Positions 51,200 through 60,231 are shown, counted from the stretch's first letter. The stretch is 64,000 nucleotides of DNA from CAZDDB01 sp963843285 (GCA_963843285.1 CAWJJO010000020.1:124001-188000); one strand, 5' to 3'. The notes: a model not told the origin generated them from the sequence alone. Program-made: numbers and translations.

Positions 51200-52015
51200 A
51201 TGAAACGGCTCGCTATTCTTATGTTTCTGCTTTTCACAGTTGAAGGCTGGAGCGCAGGGCAAGTAAAGTGGTTCCACAGTTTTGATCAGGCCATCGTTCA
51301 GGCGAAGAAATCCGGAAAGCCGATTTTTGTGGACGCGTTTGCCGATTGGTGCGGGTGGTGTCACAAACTCGATCAGGAAGTCTATTCAAGCCCAAAGTTT
51401 GTAAACTACATGGAGCGATACATTCCACTAAAAATCGATGTCGAAGATGGCGCTACAGGAACACAGTTCGCCGAGAAGTACGCCATCACAGGCCTACCCA
51501 CACTGCTCGTAACCGATCCGAACGGCATTTTAATCAATAGGATCGGCGGTTTTATGGATGCGGATGAGCTCATCCAGGATCTTGAAAGCATCCAGCGCCT
51601 GGTGGACCGTGAGCGAAAAAATCCGAAGGATACGGCAGCGTCGTTTGATCTGGCCAGGGAATATCTTTCGCGGGATATGAACTTCGAGGCAGAAACCCGG
51701 TTCAAACGGGTCATGGCATCACCCGATGCTACGGCCAGTCAGAAGGAGACATCACAATTTTCTCTGGCGCTCACACAATACTACAGGCGTGATTTTGAAC
51801 TGGCGCTTGGGACGTTGGAATCGTACGAAAAGACGTACGAGAACGGCGAATCCGGCGAAGATGCGCTGCTTCTGTTGTCTGAGATCCACATGGAGCTGGA
51901 TGCAAACGACAAGGCTCGTTACTACCTCGAGCAGTTTCTCAAGAAATACCCGCACAGCGGCAACCGGAGTCGCGCGGAGCAAGTCCTTTCCTCGCTAGAA
52001 GAGAAATCGAACTAG
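51200..52015 (+). CDS. Exported thioredoxin-fold protein with TPR-like C-terminus
   Basis: 271 residues. Signal peptide (1-19), a thioredoxin domain with FADWCGWCHKLDQEVY (C51 and C54) and cis-Pro region ITGLPTLLV, then a helical tetratricopeptide-like region (about 135-265: AREYLSRDMNFEAETRFKRV, ALGTLESYEKTYENG, ARYYLEQFLKKYPHSG). This DUF255/thioredoxin_7 type is usually a periplasmic disulfide reductase or oxidase; the helical repeat may hold a partner protein. Single gene, divergent from rsmB. Confidence 0.85.
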   Translation: MKRLAILMFLLFTVEGWSAGQVKWFHSFDQAIVQAKKSGKPIFVDAFADWCGWCHKLDQEVYSSPKFVNYMERYIPLKIDVEDGATGTQFAEKYAITGLPTLLVTDPNGILINRIGGFMDADELIQDLESIQRLVDRERKNPKDTAASFDLAREYLSRDMNFEAETRFKRVMASPDATASQKETSQFSLALTQYYRRDFELALGTLESYEKTYENGESGEDALLLLSEIHMELDANDKARYYLEQFLKKYPHSGNRSRAEQVLSSLEEKSN

Positions 52016-52017
52016 GA

Positions 52018-52147
52018 AGGACTTCACCGCAGAGACGCAAGCTCGCAGAGGTGGCGCGGAGATAAGATAAATGGCTACAATCAGGGTTGGCCCTACCACT
52101 CGTTCCTGACTCTGCGCTCTTTGCTTCTCCGCGGTGAATCCTCCCGA
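52018..52147. repeat. CCGCAGAGACGC-type palindrome, complete copy
   Basis: AGGACTTCACCGCAGAGACG on the left and TTCTCCGCGGTGAATCCTCC on the right, core of about 60 nt with a small TTGGCCCTACC loop. The outer ends are those of the CACAAAGA-type element at 30986, although the inner arm units differ. Confidence 0.75.
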
Positions 52148-52150
52148 TGT

Positions 52151-52178
52151 TTGCCCGATAAACGTTCTCTGGTATAGT
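52151..52178 (+). promoter_or_regulatory. sigma70-like promoter of amino acid permease
   Basis: TTGCCC (52151-52156), 16-nt spacer, TATAGT (52173-52178). Ribosome site GAGGAGG follows at about 52190 and the ATG at 52205. Confidence 0.6.
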
Positions 52179-52204
52179 TGTCCCTACAAGAGGAGGACCA
52201 CTGC

Positions 52205-54016
52205 ATGCGGGGAATCTTTACGACCAAGAATCTGGATGCAATTCTAAAGGACGCTGAAGTTCCCGACCAGCAGTTGCGCAGAGCGCTTGGGCCTGTGCAA
52301 ATTACTATGCTGGGAATCGGCGCAATCATCGGCGCGGGGATTTTTGCGACAATCGGGACTGCCGCTGCAGGAGATATGCACCGCGTGGGTGCCGGCCCCG
52401 GGTTGATGCTCTCGTTTGTGATTGCAGCCGTCGTTTGTGCCTTCGTAGCGCTTTGTTATGCTGAAATTTGCGCGATGGTTCCGATTTCCGGATCCGCTTA
52501 TACGTATTCCTATGCAACGCTGGGCGAATTGATCGCCTGGATCATCGGTTGGGATCTGATCATCGAGTACGCCGTCGGGAATGTCGCGGTGGCTATCAGT
52601 TGGGCGAATTATTTCAAGACACTCATGAAAGGATCCGGATTCATTATCCCTGATTGGATCTCGATCGATTTTCAGACTGCTCACAAAATTCCGGGCCTGA
52701 TCGAAAATGCTCCGCACATATTTGGAATTCCAATCGTATTTAACCTGATTGCCTTCCTGATCGTCGCCGCAATTACAGTTATCCTGTTGATGGGCATCCG
52801 GGAGAGCGCATGGTTTAACGCAGGAATGGTTGCCGTCAAATTGGTCGTTCTGACCTTCTTCATATTTATCAGCTACAAAGCCACACATTCCAGCAACTGG
52901 CATCCGTTCATGCCAAACGGATTTGTTGGAGTCTTTTCGGGAGCTGCTGTAATTTTCTTTGCCTACATAGGATTTGATGCGGTTTCGACTGTTGCGGAGG
53001 AGGCCAAAAATCCGCAAAAGGATATGCCGATCGGGATCATTGCCTCGTTAATCGTTTGCACCATTTTTTACGTCATCATTGCAGCCGTGTTTACGGGGAT
53101 GATTCCTTATGGCGATCTGGTAAAGACGCTATCGAGCCAGCAGGCCGAGCCCCTCACGCTGGCATTACAGTACGCAAACATCGGAGGATGGGCCCTGACG
53201 ATCGTTGCATTTGGCTCGGTCGTAGCGCATACGGCTGTGTTGTTCGTGTTTCAGCTAGGACAGCCGCGCATTTTCTTTTCGATGGCGCGCGACGGACTTC
53301 TCCCAAAAATGTTTTCAACTGTCCATCCGAAATATCGCACACCATGGGGTTCAACCATTCTGACAGGTGTGGCTGTTGGCGTTGCCGCAATGTTTTCCAG
53401 CCTGGATGAGATGGTGGATCTGACAAATATAGGCACCCTGTTTGCATTCATTCTCGTGTGTATCGGCGTCATCGTTCTCCGGAAGAAGGATCCATCACGG
53501 GTTCGTCCGTTCCGCGTACCTTTTGGACTTGTTCTTCCAATTCTTGGAATCGCCGGATGCGCATTCCTGATTTACTATCTGCCTCCGACTTCGTGGCTGC
53601 GGTTCGCTGCATGGCTCAACTTCGGCTTTGTTATCTACGTCTGTTACGGCAGCATCACAAGCAAGCTTACCGGACGGGAGCTGGCGGAAAAGCCTGAGCT
53701 TCACGATGTAGCGACCGCCCATGCAGGAGCGTTTCTAGGAATCCTCGGTATTTTGTTGCTTCTGGTCACAAGGGTTATGGACGTGTTTCGAGGCAGCAAC
53801 ACGCAACACTGGCTGTTTGTAAATTCATGGTGGCTCACTCTTCCGCTGATCACGAATGCAATTTTCCTATGCCCCGCCGTGATGTTCCGTGCGAGTCGGG
53901 CTAAGAAGTCTGGTCTTCCGGCGGCCGAAGCTGCCAAAGCGAACCAGGCGATGCTGATTGCCGTAGTTCAGCTGGTAGTGATTCTGGCCTATCTCGTCCG
54001 CGTCCTGGCGCTCTAG
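52205..54016 (+). CDS. APC-superfamily cationic amino acid transporter
   Basis: 603 residues, about 14 membrane helices. GIGAIIGAGIFATIGTAAAG is the conserved first-helix motif that binds the substrate carboxylate; FFAYIGFDAVSTVAEEAKNP is the signature of the CAT (cationic amino acid) branch, and PFRVPFG follows near helix 11. The ATG at 52205 is chosen because GAGGAGG lies 8 nt upstream and the earlier in-frame codons are the promoter. CAT-type bacterial members carry various amino acids, so Arg/Lys specificity is not certain. Confidence 0.88.
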   Translation: MRGIFTTKNLDAILKDAEVPDQQLRRALGPVQITMLGIGAIIGAGIFATIGTAAAGDMHRVGAGPGLMLSFVIAAVVCAFVALCYAEICAMVPISGSAYTYSYATLGELIAWIIGWDLIIEYAVGNVAVAISWANYFKTLMKGSGFIIPDWISIDFQTAHKIPGLIENAPHIFGIPIVFNLIAFLIVAAITVILLMGIRESAWFNAGMVAVKLVVLTFFIFISYKATHSSNWHPFMPNGFVGVFSGAAVIFFAYIGFDAVSTVAEEAKNPQKDMPIGIIASLIVCTIFYVIIAAVFTGMIPYGDLVKTLSSQQAEPLTLALQYANIGGWALTIVAFGSVVAHTAVLFVFQLGQPRIFFSMARDGLLPKMFSTVHPKYRTPWGSTILTGVAVGVAAMFSSLDEMVDLTNIGTLFAFILVCIGVIVLRKKDPSRVRPFRVPFGLVLPILGIAGCAFLIYYLPPTSWLRFAAWLNFGFVIYVCYGSITSKLTGRELAEKPELHDVATAHAGAFLGILGILLLLVTRVMDVFRGSNTQHWLFVNSWWLTLPLITNAIFLCPAVMFRASRAKKSGLPAAEAAKANQAMLIAVVQLVVILAYLVRVLAL

Positions 54017-54028
54017 ATGCCAGATTAG

Positions 54029-54103
54029 TACGGGCGGCCCTCCGCAGCCGTCCAGTATCAGGCATGTCTCCGCAACAGCGGGCAGGGAGCCCGCCGCTCC
54101 AGG
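54029..54103. repeat. GC-rich double-hairpin intergenic repeat, degenerate copy
   Basis: ACGGGCGGCCCTCCGCAGCC on the left and GCGGGCAGGGAGCCCGCCGC ending CTCC on the right. Right arm is well conserved, left arm diverged. Confidence 0.65.
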
Positions 54104-54160
54104 GACCGAGAGACCCAACCTTTTGAGGTCGCGCCGGTCTAAAATAGAGTGGTTAACGTG

Positions 54161-54730
54161 ATGCCCGACGACTATGAATTGGTACGCCACGCCCAGGAAG
54201 GTAACATGCTTGCGTTTGAACAACTGGTGTCCCGCTATGACAGACAGGTACTATCCATAGCCGCGTCGTTCTTGCGAAACGCCGAAGACGCAAAAGACAT
54301 TCACCAGGAAGTATTTATGCGCGTCTACCGGGCGTTGCCAAAATTTGAATTTCGAAGCGCCTTTTCTACCTGGCTTCACCGAATTACAACCAACGTTTGT
54401 CTGACTTACCGGTCTAAGAGACAGAGAGAAATGCATATGTCGCTGGATGATCGATTCGAAACAGAAGACGGCTCAATCTCTCTTGCGGATACTCTTGCGG
54501 ACCGGGCGGATACGGGGCAACAAACGCGAAATTCGGAAATCACGAAGCACATGGAAGATGCGATTAATTCGCTTTCTCCCAGACAAAAGCTGGTTTTTTC
54601 GCTGCGTCATTATGAAGGGTACAAGCTTCGGGAAATCGCGTCGATGATGAATTGCGCAGAAGGCACCGTCAAAAAATATTTGTTTACCGCGACCGAGCGC
54701 CTGCGCGACCGGTTGAAGGAAGTGTATTAG
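54161..54730 (+). CDS. RNA polymerase ECF-type sigma factor
   Basis: 189 residues from the ATG at 54161; a GTG 12 nt earlier is possible. Region 2 (about 8-80: FEQLVSRYDRQVLSIAASFL, then DIHQEVFMRVYRALPKF and FSTWLHRITTNVCL) and region 4 (about 130-185: LSPRQKLVFSLRHYEGYKLR, CAEGTVKKYLF). Length and absence of region 3 place it in the ECF group. Followed after 4 nt by a zinc-finger anti-sigma gene, its likely antagonist. Confidence 0.92.
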   Translation: MPDDYELVRHAQEGNMLAFEQLVSRYDRQVLSIAASFLRNAEDAKDIHQEVFMRVYRALPKFEFRSAFSTWLHRITTNVCLTYRSKRQREMHMSLDDRFETEDGSISLADTLADRADTGQQTRNSEITKHMEDAINSLSPRQKLVFSLRHYEGYKLREIASMMNCAEGTVKKYLFTATERLRDRLKEVY

Positions 54731-54734
54731 GAGA

Positions 54735-55688
54735 ATGGCCATGAACCATCAGGAATTTCGAGAATGGCTTCCGTTATTTGCATACGGAGATCTGGAAGGT
54801 AACGACAAAGAATCCATGCGCCAGCATCTGGAAACATGTGAGGATTGCCGTACGGAATTGGAGCAAATTGCAAAGCTTCATGGGTCGCTGGATCAATTGC
54901 AGCGCGTAAGCGTCACGGAAGAGCTGCTGCAGGAATCGCGACAAGAGCTTCGTGCAGCGCTTCGAATCGAGCGAACAAAGCTATCATTTTGGGATCGCGT
55001 AAGGGAAGGCCTGACTTCGACAGTACCCCAATACCGGGTTGCGCTTGGCGCCGCGGCGATGCTTGCCGTAGGTGTCTTTGTTGGTTACATGGCTTTCGGC
55101 CGAACTGAGACGGCTCCAGTTGTTACTCACACGCCACCCCGGAACCCTGTAGTCCGTGGCAACCCGGAGATCACAAACGTCAAGTTTATCGATTCCGATG
55201 CGAGCGATGGTCAAGTGGAGTTTGAATTTGACGCGGTCACACCCATGAGTGTGAGAGGAAGCATCAACGATGCGCAAGTCCAGAAAGTATTGAGTTACGC
55301 GGTGGTCAACGAGCAGAACCCCGGGTTCCGGCTTCGGGCGGTGAGTGCGCTTGGAACTTCCCGGCAGACGAAGGGAACGGACCCGGAAGTTCGGGATTCG
55401 TTGATCACGGTTCTAAAATCGGATGAAAATCCGGGAGTGCGGAAAGAGGCGTTAGAAGTCTTGCAAAAATTCCCGATGGATGAAGAAATCAAAAAAGCGT
55501 TCCTCTATGTACTTTTGCATGATCGAAATGACGGGATGCGTGTTTCTGCAATCAAGGGGCTGGAATTGGCAGCGAAAACAGACCAGGAAGTTTTAGATGT
55601 ATTCAAACAGAAAGTTCATTCCAATGATATCGATTATATTCGTCTCAAAGCACGAGACTTGATTCAGGAGGTCAAACAACAACAATGA
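54735..55688 (+). CDS. Anti-sigma factor with zinc finger, one TM helix and HEAT repeats
   Basis: 317 residues. Anti-sigma zinc-binding motif HLETCEDC (H31, C35, C38) near the N-terminus, a helical linker, one transmembrane helix (102-120), and an extracytoplasmic region. The last 140 residues are HEAT-like alpha repeats (FRLRAVSALGTSRQ, GVRKEALEVLQKF, GMRVSAIKGLELA), each with an Arg-x(2)A(I/V) core. The combination suggests a membrane anti-sigma factor with an external protein-binding sensor. Overlaps the DUF4097 gene by ATGA, so sigma, anti-sigma and effector are one operon. Confidence 0.85.
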   Translation: MAMNHQEFREWLPLFAYGDLEGNDKESMRQHLETCEDCRTELEQIAKLHGSLDQLQRVSVTEELLQESRQELRAALRIERTKLSFWDRVREGLTSTVPQYRVALGAAAMLAVGVFVGYMAFGRTETAPVVTHTPPRNPVVRGNPEITNVKFIDSDASDGQVEFEFDAVTPMSVRGSINDAQVQKVLSYAVVNEQNPGFRLRAVSALGTSRQTKGTDPEVRDSLITVLKSDENPGVRKEALEVLQKFPMDEEIKKAFLYVLLHDRNDGMRVSAIKGLELAAKTDQEVLDVFKQKVHSNDIDYIRLKARDLIQEVKQQQ

Positions 55689-56824
55689 GATTAAAAACGG
55701 TCCTGGCAGCATTTCTAATATTGATTGCCCAGTTCGCTTTTTCCAAGACGCAGCTCTCCATTCAGACAAAATCGTTTGAAGTGAGTCCCGGCGGCATGCT
55801 CGACGTATCCATATCCGGGGGAGACATCCTCCTGGGGACGTGGGAGAAGAATGAAGTTTACGTCAAAGCGGAGGGGATCGATCCGGATGAGCTGGAACGT
55901 CTGATCATGACCCAATCTGGAAATAGGGTACGGGTTCAATATGAACCCGAGTGGGGCGAATCCATGCGCGTCCGGTTTACGATTAATGTGCCTTCCCAAT
56001 TTAACAGTGATCTACACACATCCGGCGGCGACATTCGCCTCCAGGGGCTCTTTCAGGGGAAATTGGATGGCTCTACGTCGGGAGGAGACATTACCATTGC
56101 GGATATCGATGGAACGGTGGATATGAATACCTCCGGTGGAGATATCACAGCGGGAAAGATCAAAGGCACTTGTAGTCTGAGCACCTCCGGCGGCGACATT
56201 CAGGTTGAGCTCTCTACGGGAGAAGTTCAGCTCTCTACCTCCGGAGGCGATATCACCATCGGTAACGTTGGAAAGTCGCTTGTGGCAAAGACATCGGGTG
56301 GAGATATTCACATCGGAGATGTGGGCGGCGAAGCAACTGCGATTACCGCGGGCGGAGACATCATTATCGGGCGAGTTTCTGGAAACGCGACACTCAAGAC
56401 GGCAGGAGGAGACGTTCAGCTTCGCGGCGCCTCCGGGATCGTAAAGGCCAAGACTGCCGGCGGTGATATGAGTTTAGTAAACATTTCCGGATCGATCGAT
56501 GCCTCCACAGCCGGCGGAGACGTAGAAGCGGAGCTTCGCCCTTCAGGAAGCGGTAGGAGCCGTCTAACTTCTTCCGGCGGCGACATCATTCTCTCCATTC
56601 CGGAAAATGCAAAGGCATCTATCGAAGCCGTAATTAGCGTTCGCGGCAGATGGAGAGAGAATTCGGAAGACTATTCGATAGAATCCGACTTTAAGTCTAA
56701 GACGTATGAAAAGGATCCCGATACAAAAGAAATCCGCGCCACGTTTCTACTGAACGGAGGCGGTGAAGAGATCATTCTTGAAACGGTGAATGGAAATATC
56801 ATGATCCGGAAATTACTGAAATAA
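55685..56824 (+). CDS. Exported DUF4097 beta-helix protein with twelve GGD repeats
   Basis: 379 residues. Signal peptide (1-20) and a repetitive beta solenoid: the core (S/T)(S/A)GGD(I/V/M) occurs twelve times from about residue 44 to 300, spaced mostly 16-20 residues, each likely one turn. Variants shift from TSGGDI in the first half to TAGGD in the second. A C-terminal domain (about 305-379) lacks the repeats. DUF4097 proteins often accompany sigma/anti-sigma pairs. Here the position after the HEAT-type anti-sigma gene makes it the probable output or ligand of that pathway. Biochemical role unknown. Confidence 0.85.
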   Translation: MRLKTVLAAFLILIAQFAFSKTQLSIQTKSFEVSPGGMLDVSISGGDILLGTWEKNEVYVKAEGIDPDELERLIMTQSGNRVRVQYEPEWGESMRVRFTINVPSQFNSDLHTSGGDIRLQGLFQGKLDGSTSGGDITIADIDGTVDMNTSGGDITAGKIKGTCSLSTSGGDIQVELSTGEVQLSTSGGDITIGNVGKSLVAKTSGGDIHIGDVGGEATAITAGGDIIIGRVSGNATLKTAGGDVQLRGASGIVKAKTAGGDMSLVNISGSIDASTAGGDVEAELRPSGSGRSRLTSSGGDIILSIPENAKASIEAVISVRGRWRENSEDYSIESDFKSKTYEKDPDTKEIRATFLLNGGGEEIILETVNGNIMIRKLLK

Positions 56825-56838
56825 TCACAGAACTACGT

Positions 56839-56923
56839 GCGGCGGCGGGGATCTGTGCCCGCCGTTTTGCATGCAGGCAGGAAGCCTGCGACCCTCAATG
56901 CAGGCGGGTACGCCTGCGCTCCG
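56839..56923. repeat. Compound GC-rich repeat (GCGGGC and GCAGGC hairpins)
   Basis: A GGCGGCGGGGATCTGTGCCC GCC hairpin, then GCAGGCAGGAAGCCTGC and GCAGGCGGGTACGCCTGC hairpins in tandem, between convergent genes. The middle unit resembles the repeat in the 5' end of the DUF2207 gene. Confidence 0.65.
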
Positions 56924-57574
56924 TTATGCTACTGAAGATGCCCGGCGACGGTTTCGAATCAATTCGATGATCGCCGGAAGGATCGAAAGGAATATGATCG
57001 CGAGAATTACAAGCGTAAAGTTTTTCTTCACTACTGGAATGTTCCCAAAGTAATAGCCGCCGATGATAAAGAGAGCGATCCACAGGACACCGCCGATTAC
57101 ATTGAAGGTAAGGAAACGACCATAGGTCATGCTTCCAATTCCCGCGACGAAAGGCGCAAACGTGCGGATGATCGGCATAAACCTCGCAAAAATGATCGTT
57201 TTGCCGCCGTACTTCTCGTAAAACTCGTGGGTCCGATTTAGATGCTCTTTATTCAAGAAGCGAACTCTCTCCTTGCTGAAAATCCTCGGCCCCACCTGGT
57301 TTCCGATCCAGTAATTCACGGTATCTCCTGCAATTGCAGCAATCATCAGCAAACCCAGCGCTGCCGAAAGTTCTAGGGATCCGCGCGCGCAAAATGCTCC
57401 AACAGCAAACAAAAGCGAGTCCCCGGGCAAAATCGGGGTGACTACAAGACCCGTCTCGCAAAAGATGATCAAGAACAGAATCAGGTATGTCCAGAGCCCG
57501 TACTGGAGAATCACGGAGTCGAGATGCTTGTCCAGGTGTAAGAACAGATCAACGAATTGATGTATTAGCTCCAT
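56924..57574 (-). CDS. DedA-family membrane protein
   Basis: 216 residues from the ATG of MELIHQFVDLFLH at 57574; four preceding in-frame codons belong to the AT-rich repeat. FCETGLVVTPILPGDSLLFA and GDTVNYWIGNQVGPRIFSKE are DedA blocks, FYEKYGGKTIIFARFMPIIR contains the conserved FxRF(x)PxxR arginine pair, and membrane helices run to the C-terminus. DedA/UPF proteins take part in lipid-carrier (undecaprenyl phosphate) recycling or proton-dependent transport. Complete and unbroken, in contrast to the gene group upstream. Confidence 0.88.
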   Translation of the reverse strand: MELIHQFVDLFLHLDKHLDSVILQYGLWTYLILFLIIFCETGLVVTPILPGDSLLFAVGAFCARGSLELSAALGLLMIAAIAGDTVNYWIGNQVGPRIFSKERVRFLNKEHLNRTHEFYEKYGGKTIIFARFMPIIRTFAPFVAGIGSMTYGRFLTFNVIGGVLWIALFIIGGYYFGNIPVVKKNFTLVILAIIFLSILPAIIELIRNRRRASSVA

Positions 57575-57751
57575 ATCAAATATCAAATATCAAAAATCAA
57601 ATATCAAAGATCAAATAAACATAACACCATAAGTAAATAACCTCTAACAGTGAAGGATTCACGGGGGAAGAACCGGTCAGTACAGAGTAATGGTTTATTT
57701 GCATATTGAATTATGTTTATTTTATTCTTGATATTTGATTTTTGATATCTC
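57575..57751. repeat. AT-rich palindromic element (ATATCAAA arms), copy C
   Basis: ATATCAAATATCAAATATCA...AAACATAAC on the left, ATTATGTTTATTTTATTCTT then GATATTTGATTTTTGATATC on the right, core of about 90 nt beginning CATAAGTAAATAACCT. Occupies the dedA-livF gap. Confidence 0.75.
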
Positions 57752-58467
57752 CTACCGTTCCCCAAGATAGGCTTCCTTGACACGTTGATCGGCGGCCAGT
57801 TCAGCAGAGGGACCTTCCATGACAATGCGACCGGTCTCCAGCACATACGCGCGATGGGAATGACGGAAGGCGACATTGGCGTTTTGTTCGACCAGGAGAA
57901 TCGTCGTTCCTTCTTTATTGATTTCGTCGATTGCTTCAAAAATCGTATGGACCAGGAGTCGGAGCCAGACCAAGCGAAGGCTCATCCAGCAGCAGCAGTC
58001 GCGGATGCGCCATCAGAGCACGTCCCGATCGCGAGCATCTGCTGTTCACCACCACTCAATGTGCCGGCTGCTTGTTTCGTTCGTTCCTTCAGCCGGGGAA
58101 ACATGGAAAATACCCGATCCAGTTCCCTTTGTCTTTTTGCCTTGTCTCTTTGCAGATAGGCGCCCATCTCCAGATTTTCCATGACGGTCAGATTCGCGAA
58201 GACGGCGCGTCCTTCCGGAACCATCGAAATACCCAGTCGCAACGATTCTGTGAGTGGGAACCTCGTTCAGACGTTTCTCCTTCGAACAATCGACATCACC
58301 CGAACTGGCGCCGACCAGACCGGTAATCGTGCGCAGGGTGGTGGTTTTTCCGGCGCCGTTGGCGCCGATCAGAGTCACGATTTCACCTTTTTCAACACGA
58401 AGCGTGATTCCCTTGAGCGCTTCAATCGCTCCATAGCCGCTGGAAACATTCTTGAGAGAGTCAGCAT
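57752..58467 (-). pseudogene. livF: Branched-chain amino acid ABC transporter ATPase LivF, frameshifted
   Basis: Second ATPase of the LIV transporter. Walker A (LIGANGAGKTTTLRTITGLV), LSGGEQQMLAIG and the Walker B region LLLLDEPSLGLAP are all recognisable but lie in different frames. Three breaks each look like one extra base between G and C on the coding strand (plus-strand positions near 58237, 58023 and 57959): RIVA|LGISMVPEGR, AIG|RALMAHPRL and LAP|LLVHTIF. A fourth irregularity lies near the start (58450-58460); the ATG at 58467 would overlap the livG stop as TGATG. With the extra bases removed the protein is of normal length (about 235 residues). Confidence 0.8.
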
Positions 58468-59234
58468 CAAGCGCCCCCAAGATATGCTTCTATGACCCTC
58501 GGATCATCCTGAATTTCTTTCGGACTCCCGAGCGCGATCGTTTCACCGTAGTCAATCACCTGGATCTTTTCGCAAACACCCATCACAACTTTCATGTTGT
58601 GCTCTACTAACAGAATCGTGATGTGGAACTGGTCGCGGATCCAACGAATCAGATGCATCAATTCCATCGATTCCTGAGGATTCATCCCGGCCGCAGGCTC
58701 GTCCAGTAACAGACCTTGGGCTTTGTTGCCAGAGCGCGCGCAATTTCCAGACGACGTTGCGAGCCATAAGGCAGATTGGAAGCGCGAGCTCGAAAGCGAC
58801 GCCATCCAGCTTGAAAGATTTTCAGCAATTCCAGCGCATCGTGCTCGATTTCCTCTTCTTCGGGTTGCAGAACCGCGGTTCCGTAGAATGGCGTCAAACA
58901 AGATTCTGCTTTCGGCGCATGTGCCTTGCCAGCTTCACATTCTCCAGCACCGTCATGCTTTGAAACAACCGGATGTTCTGAAAGGTTCGCGAGATGCCGA
59001 GCGCGGCAATCGCGGAAGGCCTTCAACTCCCTGAATCTCTTTCCCTTCCAATTCAATGGTTCCTTCATCAGGCGTATAAACGCCCGTAATCAGATTGAAG
59101 ATCGTGGTTTTTCCTGCGCCATTCGGTCCGATCAAACCGTAAAGATCTCCCGGTTCAGACTCATGCTCAAGTCTTTCACGGCCACAAGACCGCCAAAACT
59201 GTTTGATGCAGTTATCTACTTCCAGAATCGCCAT
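58467..59234 (-). pseudogene. livG: Branched-chain amino acid ABC transporter ATPase LivG, frameshifted
   Basis: First LIV ATPase. MAILEVDNCIKQF, then GLIGPNGAGKTTIFNLITGV (Walker A), NLPYGSQRRLEIARALA (signature) and DEPAAGMNPQESMELMHLI (Walker B and D loop) are intact as fragments in different frames. I count about seven or eight indels: a compensating pair that scrambles only residues 14-30 (extra T near 59195, missing C near 59148), and others near 59013, 58896, 58870, 58813, 58780 and 58705. No independent nonsense codon or motif substitution is evident. Ends by overlapping livF. Confidence 0.75.
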
Positions 59235-59237
59235 TCG

Positions 59238-60231
59238 TCACCTTGTCGTCAACACTTTTGACTTTCGGCGGAAAAGCGCCATCGAGCCGAGAATGCCCTG
59301 CGGACGGTACATCATGATCAAGATCAGCGTGATTGAAAAAATGACGAGCCGGTAAGGTCCAAACTCGCGAAACACTTCCAGGATCACGGTAATCAGAATG
59401 GCTCCCAGAATCGCGCCTTCGATGCTGCCAAGTCCGCCGATTACAATCATGATGATCAGTTCAAACGACTTGATGAACGTAAACGTATTCGGATGCAGGT
59501 ACATCGTGAAATGACCAAACAGAGCACCGGCGATGCCTGCAAACATGGAACTGATCACGAAAGAAGTCACCTTAAAACGTGTGGTATCCACTCCCATGGC
59601 TTCGGCGGCAATTTCATCATCGCGAATCGAGATAAAGGCGCGTCCATAGCTGGAATACACGAGATTGTGAACTACTACCACTGTAATCAGCACAAACAGA
59701 TACACCCAGAAGAAATTGCTGAGCTGAGGAATTCCGGTGAATCCGCGGGATCCTCCAATCGCGTCGATGTTGAGAATCAGAACTCGAATGATTTCGCCGA
59801 AACCGAGAGTAACAATCGCAAGATAGTCTCCGCGCAAGCGCAGAGAGGGGATCCCTACGGCAAGACCGGCAATTCCGGCAAGAAGTCGCCCCTGCACACA
59901 GACCAATCAGCAGAAGGACGGCATTCTGACCGAAGTCCGGAAGGAACATCAATACGCTACGAACGGACTTCTCCAGCAATGAAATCACAAATGCAGATGT
60001 GTAGGCGCCCACCGCAAAGAAACCGGCATGACCGATCGAAAATTGACCGGTAAACCCGTTGATCAAGTTCAAACTCACCGCAAGAATGATGTTGATGCCC
60101 ACCAGGATCACAATCTGATGAATGTAGGGCCCCTGCAGGATCGGACCCGAGAGCAAGAGTCGATCGATCACTGTGACTTGTAGTATGACAAGAATAGCAA
60201 CTGCCGCCAGGCAAAGCAGCCACTTCTTCAT
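59238..60231 (-). pseudogene. livM: Branched-chain amino acid ABC permease LivM, one frameshift
   Basis: Membrane permease with about 9 helices. NLINGFTGQFSIGHAGFFAV GAYTSA-type opening and LRLRGDYLAIVTLGFGEIIR are LivM signatures; the C-terminal part ends FREFGPYRLVIFSITLILIM MYRPQGI-type. The two halves are in different frames and join at LLIGLCAGA|LLAGIAGLAV after removing one extra base at plus-strand 59887, again an insertion between G and C. About 330 residues when joined. Overlaps livH by ATGA and ends 3 nt before livG. Confidence 0.82.

Noticed and set aside
58888..58905. In-frame TGA in livG as a possible selenocysteine codon
   Set aside because: It is explained by an adjacent indel, LivG proteins have no Cys/Sec there, and no SECIS-like hairpin was noticed.
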